Positions 1-9,206 of a stretch of DNA of 64,000 bases are shown piece by piece (the stretch's first letter is position 1; every line of letters starts with the position of its first letter). A model generated the notes under the pieces. It saw only the letters and a list, made by a program, of their open reading frames with translations, was not told the origin of the DNA and ran no database searches. This DNA is from Pseudomonadota bacterium. Lineage in GTDB: Bacteria; Pseudomonadota; Gammaproteobacteria; Burkholderiales; Burkholderiaceae_F. A program made the translations under genes and the position numbers. The DNA lies in assembly GCA_029778535.1 (NCBI GenBank), contig JAKOQB010000124.1:62001-126000 (forward strand). The letters run 5' to 3'.

Positions 1-78
1 GACGTGATGGCGCTGCGCCAGCACGCTGGCGATCGCGGTGCCCCAGGCGCCCGCGCCGAGGACCGCCACCTGCGCCAT
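1..78 (-). CDS. gpsA: Glycerol-3-phosphate dehydrogenase [NAD(P)+], N-terminal fragment
   Basis: Only the first 26 codons are in the window; the gene runs off the left edge. The reading starts MAQVAVLGAGAWGTAIA, the classic Rossmann dinucleotide-binding motif (GxGxxG) at the very N-terminus of GpsA, which reduces dihydroxyacetone phosphate to sn-glycerol 3-phosphate for phospholipid synthesis in the cytoplasm. It lies 15 bp downstream of secB on the same strand, the usual secB-gpsA order in proteobacteria, so the two are probably co-transcribed. The catalytic and C-terminal domains cannot be judged. Confidence 0.9.
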   Translation of the reverse strand, partial: MAQVAVLGAGAWGTAIASVLAQRHHV

Positions 79-93
79 GCGAACCGGCTCGAA

Positions 94-579
94 CTACTGC
101 TTGGTTGCCGGCGCGGCCGCCGCGAGCCCCTGCTGCTGTTGCGCGAGCCGCTGCTGGTACATCGCCTCGAAGTTGATCTCGGCCAGATGAATCGACGGCA
201 GACCGGTGCGGTTGATCAGGTCCGCCACATTGGCGCGCAAATACGGATAGATGATGCCCGGGCAGACGATGCCGAGAATTGCCTCGAACTGTTCGTTTGG
301 TATGCCGCGCATCTCGAAGATGCCCGCCTGCTTGCCCTCGACCAGGAACAGCACCTTGTCGCCGACCTTGGCCGTCGTCGTGGCGCGCACCACGACCTCG
401 TAGATGCCGTCGAGCACCCTGCTGTTCGACACCTCGAGCTGCACGTCGACCTGCGGTGCGGTCTGCTCGAGGAAGATCTGCGGCGCATTCGGCAGTTCGA
501 GCGACGCATCCTTCAGGTAGATGCGCTGCAGCTGAAACACCGCCGGCGGCGCAGACGACGGGCTGACGTTCTCGGCCAT
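94..579 (-). CDS. secB: Protein-export chaperone SecB
   Basis: 161-residue protein, the usual SecB length. SecB is the cytosolic tetrameric chaperone that keeps preproteins unfolded and delivers them to SecA. The sequence has the family core [19 protein letters not shown] near the N-terminus and a [19 protein letters not shown]-type segment further on, ending in a Gln/Ala-rich tail. The ORF track begins at 714, but ATG at 579 is chosen because an AAGGA ribosome binding site sits just upstream and the homologous region begins here. It lies between grxC and gpsA on the same strand, a conserved export/redox cluster. Confidence 0.95.
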   Translation of the reverse strand: MAENVSPSSAPPAVFQLQRIYLKDASLELPNAPQIFLEQTAPQVDVQLEVSNSRVLDGIYEVVVRATTTAKVGDKVLFLVEGKQAGIFEMRGIPNEQFEAILGIVCPGIIYPYLRANVADLINRTGLPSIHLAEINFEAMYQQRLAQQQQGLAAAAPATKQ

Positions 580-643
580 TTCTATCCTTTCTTGAAGTGC
601 CGGCGGCGCGCCGGCGATGCTTTCCCGGGAGGAATCGGGCCGG

Positions 644-904
644 CTAGGCGGCGAGCAGCGGCGCGAGCTTGCCCTCGCGATCGAGCGCGGACAGATCGTC
701 GAATCCACCGACATGCGTTTCGCCGATATAGATTTGCGGAACGGTGCGGCGCCCGGTGCGAGCGATCATCTCGTCGCGCCGCGCGGCATCCAGATCGATG
801 CGGATCTTCTCGATCTCGGTCACGCCGCGAGCCTTCAGCAGGGCCTCGGCGCGCAGGCAGAACGGGCACACCGCGGTGCTGTACATCTTTACGCGGGCAG
901 TCAT
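644..904 (-). CDS. grxC: Glutaredoxin 3
   Basis: 86-residue glutaredoxin. The redox-active CPFC dithiol is at residues 13-16, followed by the TVPQIYIG cis-proline segment and a GG glutathione-binding turn, all in the canonical order of Grx3. It reduces protein disulfides and glutathione mixed disulfides in the cytoplasm using GSH. It lies 64 bp upstream of secB and downstream of a rhodanese gene in the same direction, so the four genes rhodanese-grxC-secB-gpsA probably form one transcription unit. Confidence 0.95.
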   Translation of the reverse strand: MTARVKMYSTAVCPFCLRAEALLKARGVTEIEKIRIDLDAARRDEMIARTGRRTVPQIYIGETHVGGFDDLSALDREGKLAPLLAA

Positions 905-926
905 CGTCTGTCGACTCGTTTTCGTA

Positions 927-1328
927 TCAGGTCCTGACCGGCAGTCCGGCCTCGCGCCAGGCCGCCAGGCCGCCCGCGAGCACGTACACCTCGGCGAAAC
1001 CGGCGGCGCGCAGCTGCGCCGCGGCCGGGCCCGCGCTGCGGCCGGTATTGCAGACCAGGATCACCGGGCGGTCTTTCTTCAGTTCGGCGGCGCGCTGTGC
1101 GATCTTCGCGGTCGGGATGTTCTTCGCGTTCGGCAGCGAACTCCTGCCGAACTCGTCCTCGCCGCGCACGTCGATGACCTGTGCGTGCTTGGAGTTGATC
1201 AGCTGCGTTGCCTGCAGCGTCGTCACCGACGGGCCCGCGGCGCGCGCGCGTATCAGCGGCCACACCAGCATGCCGCCGCTGATGAACGCCACCGCGATCA
1301 GGAAGATGTTGTCGATGAAGAAACGCAC
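927..1328 (-). CDS. Membrane-anchored single-domain rhodanese
   Basis: 133 residues from a GTG start. The N-terminus (FFIDNIFLIAVAFISGGMLV) is one hydrophobic segment that should anchor the protein to the inner membrane, followed by a single rhodanese domain with the IDVRGEDEF strand and an active-site loop CNTGRS holding the catalytic cysteine at about residue 92. Rhodanese domains carry sulfane sulfur as a cysteine persulfide; the acceptor is not identifiable. The upstream ORF extension runs across the divergent gpmA start, so GTG at 1328 is preferred. A TATAAT box on this strand lies about 30 bp upstream. Confidence 0.85.
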   Translation of the reverse strand: MRFFIDNIFLIAVAFISGGMLVWPLIRARAAGPSVTTLQATQLINSKHAQVIDVRGEDEFGRSSLPNAKNIPTAKIAQRAAELKKDRPVILVCNTGRSAGPAAAQLRAAGFAEVYVLAGGLAAWREAGLPVRT

Positions 1329-1358
1329 GGAGCAGACGCGATCGGACGAAGGGTCTGA

Positions 1359-1364
1359 ATTATA
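1359..1364 (-). promoter_or_regulatory. Candidate -10 element of the rhodanese-grxC-secB-gpsA unit
   Basis: A perfect TATAAT on the minus strand, 30 bp before the rhodanese GTG. The overlapping + strand reading TATAGAAT could serve gpmA divergently. No clear -35 is visible for either direction, so this is a motif-only call. Confidence 0.45.
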
Positions 1365-1437
1365 GAATGTGCGTGCCCAATCCCCCGCGCGCACCGCGCG
1401 CGGGCCGGCATGACCGCTCTTGCAACCGGCGAACCCA

Positions 1438-2199
1438 ATGCACAAGCTTGTACTGTTGCGCCATGGCGAAAGCCAGTGGAATCTCGAAAACCGCTTCACC
1501 GGCTGGACCGACGTCGACCTGTCCGAAAACGGCATTCGCGAGGCGCGCGCCGCCGGCGAACTGCTGAAGCGCGAGGGCTTTGTCTTCGACATCGCGTACA
1601 CGTCGGTGCTGAAGCGAGCGATCCGCACGCTGTGGCTGGCGCTCGACGCGCTCGACCTGATGTGGTTGCCGGTGGTTCACTCGTGGCGGCTGAACGAGCG
1701 TCACTACGGCGCGCTGCAGGGATTGAACAAGGCCGAGACGGCGGCCAAGTTCGGCGAGCAGCAGGTGCTGATCTGGCGCCGCGCGTATGCGGTCGCGCCC
1801 GCGCCGCTCGCGCGCGACGACCCGCGCTGGGCCGGCAATGATCCGCGCTACAGGCACCTGAAGCCGGAGGAGATCCCGGCCACCGAATGCCTGAAGGACA
1901 CGGTCGCGCGCGTGGTGCCGTTCTGGAGCGACTCGATCGCGCCGGCCATTTCGCGCAACCGCCGCGTGCTGGTCGCCGCGCACGGCAACTCGCTGCGCGC
2001 GCTGGTCAAGTACCTCGACAACGTCTCCGACGACGACATCGTCGGCCTGAACATTCCGACCGGGCAGCCGCTGGTGTACGAGCTGGACGATCGGTTGAAG
2101 CCGATCCGCCACTACTATCTCGGCGATCCGGAGGCGATCGCGCGCGCCACCGCGGCGGTGGCCGCGCAGGGACGCGCCGCGCCGACGGGGCGCGGGTAG
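1438..2199 (+). CDS. gpmA: 2,3-bisphosphoglycerate-dependent phosphoglycerate mutase
   Basis: 253 residues. It interconverts 3- and 2-phosphoglycerate in glycolysis and gluconeogenesis. The phosphohistidine motif [10 protein letters not shown] is at residues 6-15 (His9), followed by [10 protein letters not shown]. The ERHYGALQG segment and the second catalytic histidine in [13 protein letters not shown] are both present. ATG at 1438 gives the standard family N-terminus [10 protein letters not shown]; the longer track ORF adds six unrelated residues. It is divergent from the rhodanese gene and directly upstream of envC and ctpA, a gpmA-envC-ctpA order common in beta- and gammaproteobacteria. 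Confidence 0.96.
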   Translation: MHKLVLLRHGESQWNLENRFTGWTDVDLSENGIREARAAGELLKREGFVFDIAYTSVLKRAIRTLWLALDALDLMWLPVVHSWRLNERHYGALQGLNKAETAAKFGEQQVLIWRRAYAVAPAPLARDDPRWAGNDPRYRHLKPEEIPATECLKDTVARVVPFWSDSIAPAISRNRRVLVAAHGNSLRALVKYLDNVSDDDIVGLNIPTGQPLVYELDDRLKPIRHYYLGDPEAIARATAAVAAQGRAAPTGRG

Positions 2200-2208
2200 C
2201 GCCACGCG

Positions 2209-3501
2209 TTGACCGCAAGGCAGCTGCTCGCAGCGTGCACGGCGGCATTGCTGGCCGGGCCGATGCTCGCCGGACCGGCCTCCGCGCAGACGGGCAAGCC
2301 GGCCGCGAAGAAGGACGCGAAGAAGAAGGCCGAGCCGAGCGCCAATCGCAAGGACCAGCTGCAGTCCGAGCAGCGCGACCTGCAGCAGCGGCTTTCGCAG
2401 TTGAAGAAGCAGCTGTCCGCCGCCGAGGCGTCGCACTCCGAGGCCACCGACGCGCTGCGCGCGTCCGAGGCGGCGATCTCGACCGCCAACCGCCGCCTGC
2501 GCGAACTGGCGACCGCGCGCAGGGAACTGGAACGGAAGATCGCGGAACTGCAGGACCGCAACCGCGCGATCGTCGCGCGGCAAGGCGAACAGGAACGCCA
2601 GTTCGGACTGGTGCTGCGCAGCCAGTTCGTGCTCACGCGGGCGTCGCCGTGGCACAAGCTGCTCGACGGCGAGAACCCCGGACAGATCGGCCGCGACCTG
2701 CAGTACCTCGATTACATCGGCCGCGCAAAGGCGCAGCTGATCGGCGAGCTGCGGTCGCGCCGCGACGAGCTGGCCGGCCTCGAGGCCGAATCGCGGCTGC
2801 GCCAGACCGAACTCGCCGCGATTGCCGGCGAGGAACGCGCAAGCCGCGCGCAGTTGATCCAGCAGCAGGCGCTGCACCGGCAGACGCTCGACCGGCTGTC
2901 CCGTCAGATCTCCGCGCAGCGGCATTCGATCGCCACGCTCGAGCGCGACGAACGTCGACTGTCGACGCTGATCGACCGGCTGAGCAAGGTCCTCGCCGAA
3001 CAGGGGCGGCGACGCGAGCGACCGTCGGCTGTCGCCCCGGCGACGCCGCGCGCGCCGGGCGCGGTCGATGCGGAGCCTCCGGCCACCCTCGCGTTCGCGC
3101 AATTGCGCGGCCACCTCGCGCTGCCGGTGCAGGGCGACATCGCGGCGCGCTTCGGCAGCCCGCGCCGCACCGAAGCCGGCGTCGATGCGCCGACCTGGAA
3201 GGGCGTGTTCATCCGTGCGCCGGCGGGCGCCGAGGTGCACGCCGTCGCCGCCGGTCGGGTGATCTTCGCCGACTGGCTTCGCGGCTTCGGCAACCTGTTG
3301 ATTCTCGACCACGGCGAGGGCTTCATCTCGGTCTATGGGAACAACGCCACGCTGATCCGCAGCGTCGGCGAAAAGGTCGGCCGCGGGGACGTGATCGCCG
3401 AGGTCGGAAGCACCGGGGGCAATGCCGAGCCCGGCCTATACTTTGAGTTACGTTACCGGGGCCGTCCCATGGACCCCTTGCGGTGGGCGGCGGCCCGCTA
3501 A
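2209..3501 (+). CDS. envC: Murein hydrolase activator EnvC (coiled coil plus degenerate LytM/M23 domain)
   Basis: 430 residues from a TTG start 9 bp after gpmA. An N-terminal signal peptide (LLAACTAALLAGPMLAGPASA) is followed by a Lys/Ala-rich linker, a long coiled coil at roughly residues 45-260 rich in Q/L/E/R, and a C-terminal M23/LytM fold (about 310-430, ending FELRYRGRPMDP). The zinc-binding His residues of active M23 peptidases are replaced (GVDAPTWKG, YFELR), as in EnvC, which is not itself a hydrolase. EnvC is a periplasmic partner of FtsEX that activates amidases during division. The TTG start is chosen because it precedes the signal peptide directly. Confidence 0.9.
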   Translation: MTARQLLAACTAALLAGPMLAGPASAQTGKPAAKKDAKKKAEPSANRKDQLQSEQRDLQQRLSQLKKQLSAAEASHSEATDALRASEAAISTANRRLRELATARRELERKIAELQDRNRAIVARQGEQERQFGLVLRSQFVLTRASPWHKLLDGENPGQIGRDLQYLDYIGRAKAQLIGELRSRRDELAGLEAESRLRQTELAAIAGEERASRAQLIQQQALHRQTLDRLSRQISAQRHSIATLERDERRLSTLIDRLSKVLAEQGRRRERPSAVAPATPRAPGAVDAEPPATLAFAQLRGHLALPVQGDIAARFGSPRRTEAGVDAPTWKGVFIRAPAGAEVHAVAAGRVIFADWLRGFGNLLILDHGEGFISVYGNNATLIRSVGEKVGRGDVIAEVGSTGGNAEPGLYFELRYRGRPMDPLRWAAAR

Positions 3502-3554
3502 GCTGCCGGAACTTTCAATCTACCCCGCGATCTGTTGAAGCTCCAGGAGGTTTC

Positions 3555-4997
3555 ATGAGCGGACGCTTGCGCAACATCGGACTGATCGCGGTCGGCGCGT
3601 TTGCCGGCGTGGCGATCAGCCTGGGCATTTCTGCCTACGCCTTTCGCGAGTCGCGCGGCCCGATCCCGCTCGACGATATCCGCCAGTTCACCGACGTGTT
3701 CGGCGTGATCAAGGCCAACTACGTCGAGCCGATCGATGACAAGAAGCTGATGCAGGAGGCGATCTCGGGCATGCTGTCCGGGCTCGATCCGCACTCGGCA
3801 TTCCTCGACAGCGACGCGTTCAAGGAGCTGCAGACCAGCACGCAGGGCGAATTCGGCGGGCTCGGCATCGAGGTCGCGCCGGAGGACGGCGCGGTACGCG
3901 TGGTCGCTCCGATCGACGACACGCCGGCGGCGCGCGCGGGCATCAAGTCGGGGGATCTGATCATCAAGATCGACGACAAGCTGACGCGCGGCATGCAACT
4001 GAACGAAGCGGTCAAGCTGATGCGCGGCAGGAAGGGCACGGCGGTCTTGCTGACGGTGCTGCGCAAGGGCGAGACGCAGCCGCTCGAGTTCAAGCTGGTG
4101 CGCGACGTGATCCGCACGCAGTCGGTCAAGGCCAAGATGATCGAGCCCGGCTACGCCTTCATCCGCATCTCGAGCTTCCAGGAACGCACGGTCGAGGACC
4201 TGGTGGCGAAGATCAACGAGCTGTACAAGCAGGGACCGGTCAAGGGTTTGGTGCTCGACCTGCGTAACGACCCGGGCGGGCTGCTGCATGCGGCGATCGG
4301 CGTGTCGGCCGTGTTCCTGCCGCCGCGCACGCTGGTCGTGTCCACCGACGGCCGCACCGAGGACGCGCGCCGGCGCTTCATCGCGGCGCCGGAGGACTAC
4401 CAGCGCGGCCGCGGCGACGACGTGCTCGCCAAGTTGCCGCGCGAGATCAAGACGGTGCCGCTGGTGGTGCTGGTGAACAACGCCAGCGCATCGGCGTCCG
4501 AGATCGTGGCCGGCGCGCTGCAGGACCAGAAGCGCGCGTTGCTGATCGGCGCGCAGACCTTCGGCAAGGGTTCGGTGCAGACGATCATCCCGATCCGCAC
4601 CGACGGCGACCAGCCGGCGGCGATCAAGCTGACCACGGCGCGCTACTTCACGCCCAGCGGCCGCTCGATCCAGGCCAAGGGCATCGTCCCCGACATGGCC
4701 GTCGACGACACGCCGGAAGGCAACTTCGCCGGCCTGACCGTGCGGGAGGCGGACCTCGCGCACCATCTGGAAAACAAGGCGAAGCCGAGCGATGTGACCC
4801 AGGCACCCGCGGGTGCGTCGACCTCGCCCGCCGCCCCGCATGCGACGACGGCGCCCCCCGCGGCGCCGCAGCGCCGCTACGAATTCGGTTCGAACGATGA
4901 CTTCCAGTTGCGGCAAGCGCTGAATTATCTGCAGGGCAAGCCGGTCGTCACCGCCAAGCCGCGCGAGAGCGTCGCCGCCACCGCGGTCACCAAGTAG
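3555..4997 (+). CDS. ctpA: Carboxy-terminal processing peptidase, S41 family
   Basis: 480 residues with an AGGAGG ribosome binding site 5 bp before the ATG. A signal or anchor segment (IGLIAVGAFAGVAISLGIS) leads to a PDZ domain at about 85-165 (GGLGIEVAPEDG, IKSGDLIIKIDD) and then the S41 serine protease domain. The catalytic serine lies in NNASASASEIVAGAL and the lysine in FGKGSVQTI, the Ser/Lys dyad arrangement of CtpA/Prc. The tail has an Ala/Pro/Thr-rich stretch. These enzymes cleave proteins from their C-termini in the periplasm. It follows envC by 53 bp and is probably co-transcribed with it. Confidence 0.95.
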   Translation: MSGRLRNIGLIAVGAFAGVAISLGISAYAFRESRGPIPLDDIRQFTDVFGVIKANYVEPIDDKKLMQEAISGMLSGLDPHSAFLDSDAFKELQTSTQGEFGGLGIEVAPEDGAVRVVAPIDDTPAARAGIKSGDLIIKIDDKLTRGMQLNEAVKLMRGRKGTAVLLTVLRKGETQPLEFKLVRDVIRTQSVKAKMIEPGYAFIRISSFQERTVEDLVAKINELYKQGPVKGLVLDLRNDPGGLLHAAIGVSAVFLPPRTLVVSTDGRTEDARRRFIAAPEDYQRGRGDDVLAKLPREIKTVPLVVLVNNASASASEIVAGALQDQKRALLIGAQTFGKGSVQTIIPIRTDGDQPAAIKLTTARYFTPSGRSIQAKGIVPDMAVDDTPEGNFAGLTVREADLAHHLENKAKPSDVTQAPAGASTSPAAPHATTAPPAAPQRRYEFGSNDDFQLRQALNYLQGKPVVTAKPRESVAATAVTK

Positions 4998-5011
4998 GCG
5001 TCACCGCTCAC

Positions 5012-5045
5012 ACACGCAAGGGCCGCGCTGCGGCCCTTGTCGTGT
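5012..5045 (+). terminator. Hairpin terminator after ctpA
   Basis: A perfect 10-bp stem CAAGGGCCGC / GCGGCCCTTG with a 3-nt loop, extended by a further ACACG/CGTGT pairing, lies 15 bp after the ctpA stop. No U-run follows, so termination strength is uncertain; the position between two same-strand genes supports the call. Confidence 0.6.
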
Positions 5046-5065
5046 GAAGCCCGCGGAAACTTCAG

Positions 5066-5818
5066 ATGAACGATCAGGAACTGCTGCGCTATTCGCGCCA
5101 CATCCTGCTGAACGAGATCGGCGTCGAAGGGCAGCAGCGGCTGCGCGCTGCGCACATGCTGGTGATCGGCGCCGGCGGGCTCGGCTCGCCCGCCGCGTTC
5201 TACCTGGCCTCCGCCGGCGTGGGCCGCATCACGCTGGCCGACGGCGACAACGTCGATCTGACCAACTTGCAGCGGCAGATCCTGCACACGACGGATCGAA
5301 TCGGACAGCCAAAAGCCCTGTCGGGACGGGCGACGCTGGCGGCGATCAACCCGCAGGTCGAAGTGATCCCCCGCACGCAGCGCGTCGCCGAAGCGGAACT
5401 CGATGAGCTGGTGCGTGCGGCCACGCTGGTGCTCGACTGCTCGGACAACTTCGCCACCCGGCACGCGGTCAATCGCGCCTGCGTGCGGCACGGCCGGCCG
5501 CTGGTGTCGGGCGCGGCGATCCGCTTCGACGGCCAGCTTGCGGTGTTCGACCTGACGCGCTCCGACTCGCCCTGCTACGCGTGCCTGTTTCCGGAGGGCG
5601 AAGGCGAGGACGAGCTGTGCGCGGTGATGGGCGTCTTCGCGCCGGTCACCGGCATCATCGGCACGCTGCAGGCGGCCGAGGCACTGAAGCTCGCGGCGAA
5701 AGCGGGAGAGAGCCTTTCCGGCCGGCTGCTGCTGCTCGATGCGCTGACGATGAGCTTCCGCACGCTCACCGTGCCGCGCGACCCGGACTGCCCGGTGTGC
5801 CGCGCGCGGGCTACGTAA
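5066..5818 (+). CDS. moeB: E1-like adenylyltransferase (MoeB/ThiF/HesA family)
   Basis: 250 residues. The ATP-binding glycine motif VIGAGGLGSP is at 33-42, with DGDNVDLTNLQRQ carrying the adenylation Asp/Asn/Arg residues. Two CxxC pairs (CYAC around 171 and CPVC near the C-terminus) form the structural zinc site. Family members adenylate the C-terminal Gly-Gly of MoaD or ThiS sulfur carriers. There is no rhodanese extension, and the catalytic thioester Cys is not obvious, as in MoeB. MoeB versus ThiF cannot be settled here. A MoaD/ThiS-like gene occurs about 21 kb away. Its 3' end overlaps slmA by 8 bp, convergently. Confidence 0.85.
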   Translation: MNDQELLRYSRHILLNEIGVEGQQRLRAAHMLVIGAGGLGSPAAFYLASAGVGRITLADGDNVDLTNLQRQILHTTDRIGQPKALSGRATLAAINPQVEVIPRTQRVAEAELDELVRAATLVLDCSDNFATRHAVNRACVRHGRPLVSGAAIRFDGQLAVFDLTRSDSPCYACLFPEGEGEDELCAVMGVFAPVTGIIGTLQAAEALKLAAKAGESLSGRLLLLDALTMSFRTLTVPRDPDCPVCRARAT

Positions 5819-6419
5819 GCAGCGACGGCAGCTGCGCGTCGAGCCCTTCGGCCGGCAGCCGCTTGAACCCGCTCTTGGCGAAGCGCAGCCAGCGGCCGAC
5901 CACGTAGGCGACGATCAGGTTCGCGTGCGCGGCCGCATCGAACTCGGTCGACAGCTCGTTCTGCGTGAGTGCGACCCGATAGCTCTGCCGGATCGATGCC
6001 TCGATCCGGTCGAGCAGCTGGTTCATCCGCTCCTGCAGCCGTTCGTGCTCGTTGACCAGCGCGTCGCCGATCAGCACGCGCGTCATGCCGCGGTTGGTCT
6101 GCGCGAACTCGAGCAGCATCTGCACGATGCGCCGAACCTGCTTCAACCCCGAGGGTTCCTTGGCCGAGATCTCGTTGATCAGCCCGAAGATGGTCGATTC
6201 GATGAACTCGATCAGCCCCTCGAACATCTGCGCCTTGCTCGCGAAGTGCCGGTACAGCGCCGCTTCTGACACGTCGAGCTTTGCTGCCAGCGCGGCAGTG
6301 GTGACCTTTTCGCCTTTCGGGTCTTCGAGCATCGTCGCCAGCGTCTGCAGGATCTGCAGCCTGCGCGCGCCGGGCTTGCGTTTGCTGGGTGATTCGACCG
6401 ACAGACTTGCGGCGTCCAT
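5811..6419 (-). CDS. slmA: Nucleoid occlusion factor SlmA (TetR family)
   Basis: 202 residues. The N-terminal TetR helix-turn-helix (AALAAKLDVSEAALYRHFAS) is preceded by a basic segment with RRLQILQTLATMLE, characteristic of SlmA, followed by an all-helical dimerisation domain. SlmA binds sites spread around the chromosome and blocks FtsZ assembly over the nucleoid. The track starts at GTG 6425, but ATG at 6419 has a better spaced GAGG. In betaproteobacteria slmA usually follows argB and a HAD gene; here the same order is kept but with sppA in between. Confidence 0.9.
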   Translation of the reverse strand: MDAASLSVESPSKRKPGARRLQILQTLATMLEDPKGEKVTTAALAAKLDVSEAALYRHFASKAQMFEGLIEFIESTIFGLINEISAKEPSGLKQVRRIVQMLLEFAQTNRGMTRVLIGDALVNEHERLQERMNQLLDRIEASIRQSYRVALTQNELSTEFDAAAHANLIVAYVVGRWLRFAKSGFKRLPAEGLDAQLPSLLT

Positions 6420-6550
6420 TGCCACCTCGCATGAGTGGCGAAAATCTACCGTAAAGCCGCTTGACGTGGGGAATTACTTCCATCGGGAAGCCGGCCGATA
6501 CACGGATTTGCTAACCCGCGCGGTCTAGGCCGAACGGCGGGTCAGGTTTC

Positions 6551-8398
6551 TCAGCGCGGCTCGCACAAACAGTGCGACATGGCGGAAAGCGGGTTCGCCG
6601 CGGCTTTGCGCAGCCAGGTCAGATCGCGCCGCGCCTGGTTCGAAGCGTCCTGGCCGATCAGCTCAGTCGGGGTCAGACCGAGGCCCGCCTGCAGCGCGCG
6701 CGCGATTTCGCCGAACAGCAGTGCGAGCAGGCGATCGATGCCGCGCGGTTCGCGCTCGAGGTAAACAACGCGGAAATCCTCGCCCAGCTTGGCGCGCGCC
6801 GCGGCGTCCTTCAGCGCATCGACATAGCTGCCGAGGCGATCGACCAGGTTCTGCTCCTTCGCCTGCCGGCCGCTCCACACGCGTCCCTGCGCGACCTCGT
6901 TGATCTTCTCCGGCGTCGACTTGCGCGCGGCCGCCGCCAGCCGGATGAATTGGTCGTAGCTGTGGGCGACCCCGGTCTGGATCAGCTCACCGACGCGCGG
7001 ATCGAGCGGGCGGCGCGGATCGCCGGCGCCGCCGAGCCACGTCGTCGTGACGCCGGCGGTGTGCAGCGACAGCTTTTCCATCGCCTTGTCGGCCGAGGGC
7101 AGAAGCGCGAACACGCCGATCGAACCGGTCACCGTGGCCGGGTCGGCGATCACTTCGTCGGCCGCCATCGAGATCCAGTAGCCGCCCGACGCCGCGACAT
7201 CGCCGAACGAAACGATCACCGGCTTGCCGGCCTGCTGCGTCAGTTGCAGTTCGCGCCGGATCAGCTCCGACCCGAACGCGCTGCCGCCCGGCGAGTCGAC
7301 CCGCAACACCACCGCCTTGACACGCTCGCTCTCGCGCGCGCGCCGCACCAGTTCGGCCGTCGACCGACCGCCGATCATTCCCTGCGGCGCATCGCCGTCG
7401 ACGATGTCGCCGGCCGCGACCACGACGCCGACCACGTCGCCGCGCGTCGACTGCGGCTGCAGCGACAGATAGTCGCCGAGCGCGATCTGGCGAAAGGTCT
7501 TGTGCGCGCGGTCGACCGCCCCGCGCTCGATCAGCAGCGCACGCAGTTCGTCGCGCGTCTTCAGCCCGTCGACCAGCTTCTCCTTCAGCGCGAGCTGCGC
7601 GGCGTCGCCCTTGACCGCGGCAAAGCGCTGCGGCAGCTCGTCGATCAGCCGCGCGATGCTGCCCTCCGGCAGCTTGCGCTCGGCTTCGATCGCCGCGGTG
7701 TATTGCCGCCACAGGTCGTCGAGCAGGCTCTGCTCGTCCGCGCGCGCCTCCGGCGACGGCCCGTTCTGCGTGAACGGCTCGGCGAAGCTCTTGTACTTGC
7801 CGACCTTGAACACGTTGACCGAAATTCCGAGCCGGTCGAGCGCATCACGATAGTAGTTGCGGTAGCCGCCGAATCCGCGCAGCAAAATGGTCCCCAACGG
7901 ATGCAGGTACACCTCGTCCGCGTGCGCGGCGATGTAGTACTGGCGCTGGTCGAACGAGGACCCCCACGCGACCACCTGCTTGCCGGCGGCGCGCACGCGG
8001 CCCAGCGCGGCGGTGACCTCGCGCAGCGTCGCTAGCCCCGCGCCCTCGAAGTCGTCGAGCAGCACCAGCACGCGCGCGATGCGTGTGTCCTTGGCGGCGG
8101 CATCGAGCGCGGTCAGCACGTCGCGCAGCTGCGTTTCGCGCTCGCGCTCCAGCAACGTCTGCGCCAGGATCGCCTCGCTCGCGGCGCCGGTGTACTGCTC
8201 GACGATCGGGCCCTTGATGTCGAGCACTAGCACCGTCTTGTCGGCCGGCGCCGGCCGGAATTCGTAGAACCACGCAAAGACGAAGAGGACCACGATTGCG
8301 AGGAACAACAGGTTCAGCACCAGCCGCCGCGAAAAGTCGAGCGTCCGCCACACGAAGCCCACGAGGCGGCGGATCGGTCCGGGACGGCCAACAGGCAT
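6551..8398 (-). CDS. sppA: Signal peptide peptidase SppA, 67K type (S49 family)
   Basis: 615 residues with an N-terminal membrane anchor at about 25-45 (LVLNLLFLAIVVLFVFAWFY) and two tandem S49 domains. The catalytic lysine is in the first half (FKVGKYKSFAEPF) and the nucleophilic serine in the second (DVAASGGYWISMAADE), as in the E. coli-type enzyme. SppA digests signal peptide remnants in the inner membrane. The gene sits between the HAD phosphatase and slmA on the same strand, 58 bp after the HAD gene, and is likely part of an argB-HAD-sppA transcript. Confidence 0.93.
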   Translation of the reverse strand: MPVGRPGPIRRLVGFVWRTLDFSRRLVLNLLFLAIVVLFVFAWFYEFRPAPADKTVLVLDIKGPIVEQYTGAASEAILAQTLLERERETQLRDVLTALDAAAKDTRIARVLVLLDDFEGAGLATLREVTAALGRVRAAGKQVVAWGSSFDQRQYYIAAHADEVYLHPLGTILLRGFGGYRNYYRDALDRLGISVNVFKVGKYKSFAEPFTQNGPSPEARADEQSLLDDLWRQYTAAIEAERKLPEGSIARLIDELPQRFAAVKGDAAQLALKEKLVDGLKTRDELRALLIERGAVDRAHKTFRQIALGDYLSLQPQSTRGDVVGVVVAAGDIVDGDAPQGMIGGRSTAELVRRARESERVKAVVLRVDSPGGSAFGSELIRRELQLTQQAGKPVIVSFGDVAASGGYWISMAADEVIADPATVTGSIGVFALLPSADKAMEKLSLHTAGVTTTWLGGAGDPRRPLDPRVGELIQTGVAHSYDQFIRLAAAARKSTPEKINEVAQGRVWSGRQAKEQNLVDRLGSYVDALKDAAARAKLGEDFRVVYLEREPRGIDRLLALLFGEIARALQAGLGLTPTELIGQDASNQARRDLTWLRKAAANPLSAMSHCLCEPR

Positions 8399-8455
8399 AT
8401 GTGACTCCAGGATGCAGTTACGAAGCGCGCTGAAGCTTACAGTGCGCGGCCGCGG

Positions 8456-9193
8456 CTACCCGCGCAGTCGCGCCAATGCGCGCGGCAGATCGCGCACCGA
8501 GCGCACGCGCAGTCCGACGTAGCTCGCGCGCCCCGCCCGTCCGCCGCGCCCGATCAGCACGGTGCGATAGCCGACGGCGCGCGCCGCTTTCAGGTTCGCC
8601 GCGCTGTCCTCGACCAGGATCGCGGCACCGCGCGCGACGCGCTCGCGCGCCAGCATGTGGCGCAGCATCGCGCGCGACGGCTTGGGGCGGAACGTGCCGT
8701 GCACTCTCATCGACTCGATCGAATAGCGCGTGCCGATCTGCCGCGCGAGATCGATGCCGGCCAGCACGGATTCCGCGTACGCCTGCGGCGCATTGGTCAG
8801 CAGAACCTTGCGTCCGGAGAGCCGCGCGAACAGCTGCGCCAGCCCGCGCTCGGCACGCAGCAGGCTTGCCACGTCGAAGTCGTGCGTCTCGCGCAGGAAG
8901 TGGTGCGGATCGACCGCGTGATGGCGGATCAGCCCGAGCAGGGTCGCGCCGTAGCGCCGCCAATAGGTGAGCCGCAGCTGGTTCGCCTGCTCGTGCCCGA
9001 CCTGCAGGTGCCGCACCACGTAGTCGGTCATCCGCGCGTCGATCGCCGCGAAGATCGCATGCGACGCATCGTGCAGCGTGCCGTCGAGGTCGAAGAACCA
9101 GATCAGTCGGCGGTCGGCAGTCCTCGGTCGGCAGTCCTTTCCCGACCTGCCCTGCGCCCGACCGTGCGCGCGGCGATGCTGTTTGCCTTTCAC
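8456..9193 (-). CDS. HAD-family pyrimidine 5'-nucleotidase-type phosphatase
   Basis: The core begins IWFFDLDGTLHDA, the HAD nucleophile motif DxDGTL, followed by a helical cap, KVLLTNAPQAYAE (motif II) and ILVEDSAANLKAARAVGY (motif IV). This matches the pyrimidine 5'-nucleotidase branch found beside argB and slmA in Burkholderiales. The first 29 codons of the GTG-initiated ORF are read through a GTCGGCA repeat array and look non-native (GKDCRPRTADRR), so translation may really begin near 9106 at a CTG, or at another weak start. The substrate is inferred from family and context only. Confidence 0.85.
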   Translation of the reverse strand: MKGKQHRRAHGRAQGRSGKDCRPRTADRRLIWFFDLDGTLHDASHAIFAAIDARMTDYVVRHLQVGHEQANQLRLTYWRRYGATLLGLIRHHAVDPHHFLRETHDFDVASLLRAERGLAQLFARLSGRKVLLTNAPQAYAESVLAGIDLARQIGTRYSIESMRVHGTFRPKPSRAMLRHMLARERVARGAAILVEDSAANLKAARAVGYRTVLIGRGGRAGRASYVGLRVRSVRDLPRALARLRG

Positions 9194-9206
9194 TGCCGGC
9201 TGCCGA

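Noticed and set aside
4-1365. 453-residue + strand ORF over secB-grxC-rhodanese
   Set aside because: Low complexity and Arg-rich; it is the shadow of four recognisable minus strand genes.
1360-3312. 650-residue minus ORF over gpmA and envC
   Set aside because: Shadow frame; no family motifs, and both genes on the + strand are clearly identified.
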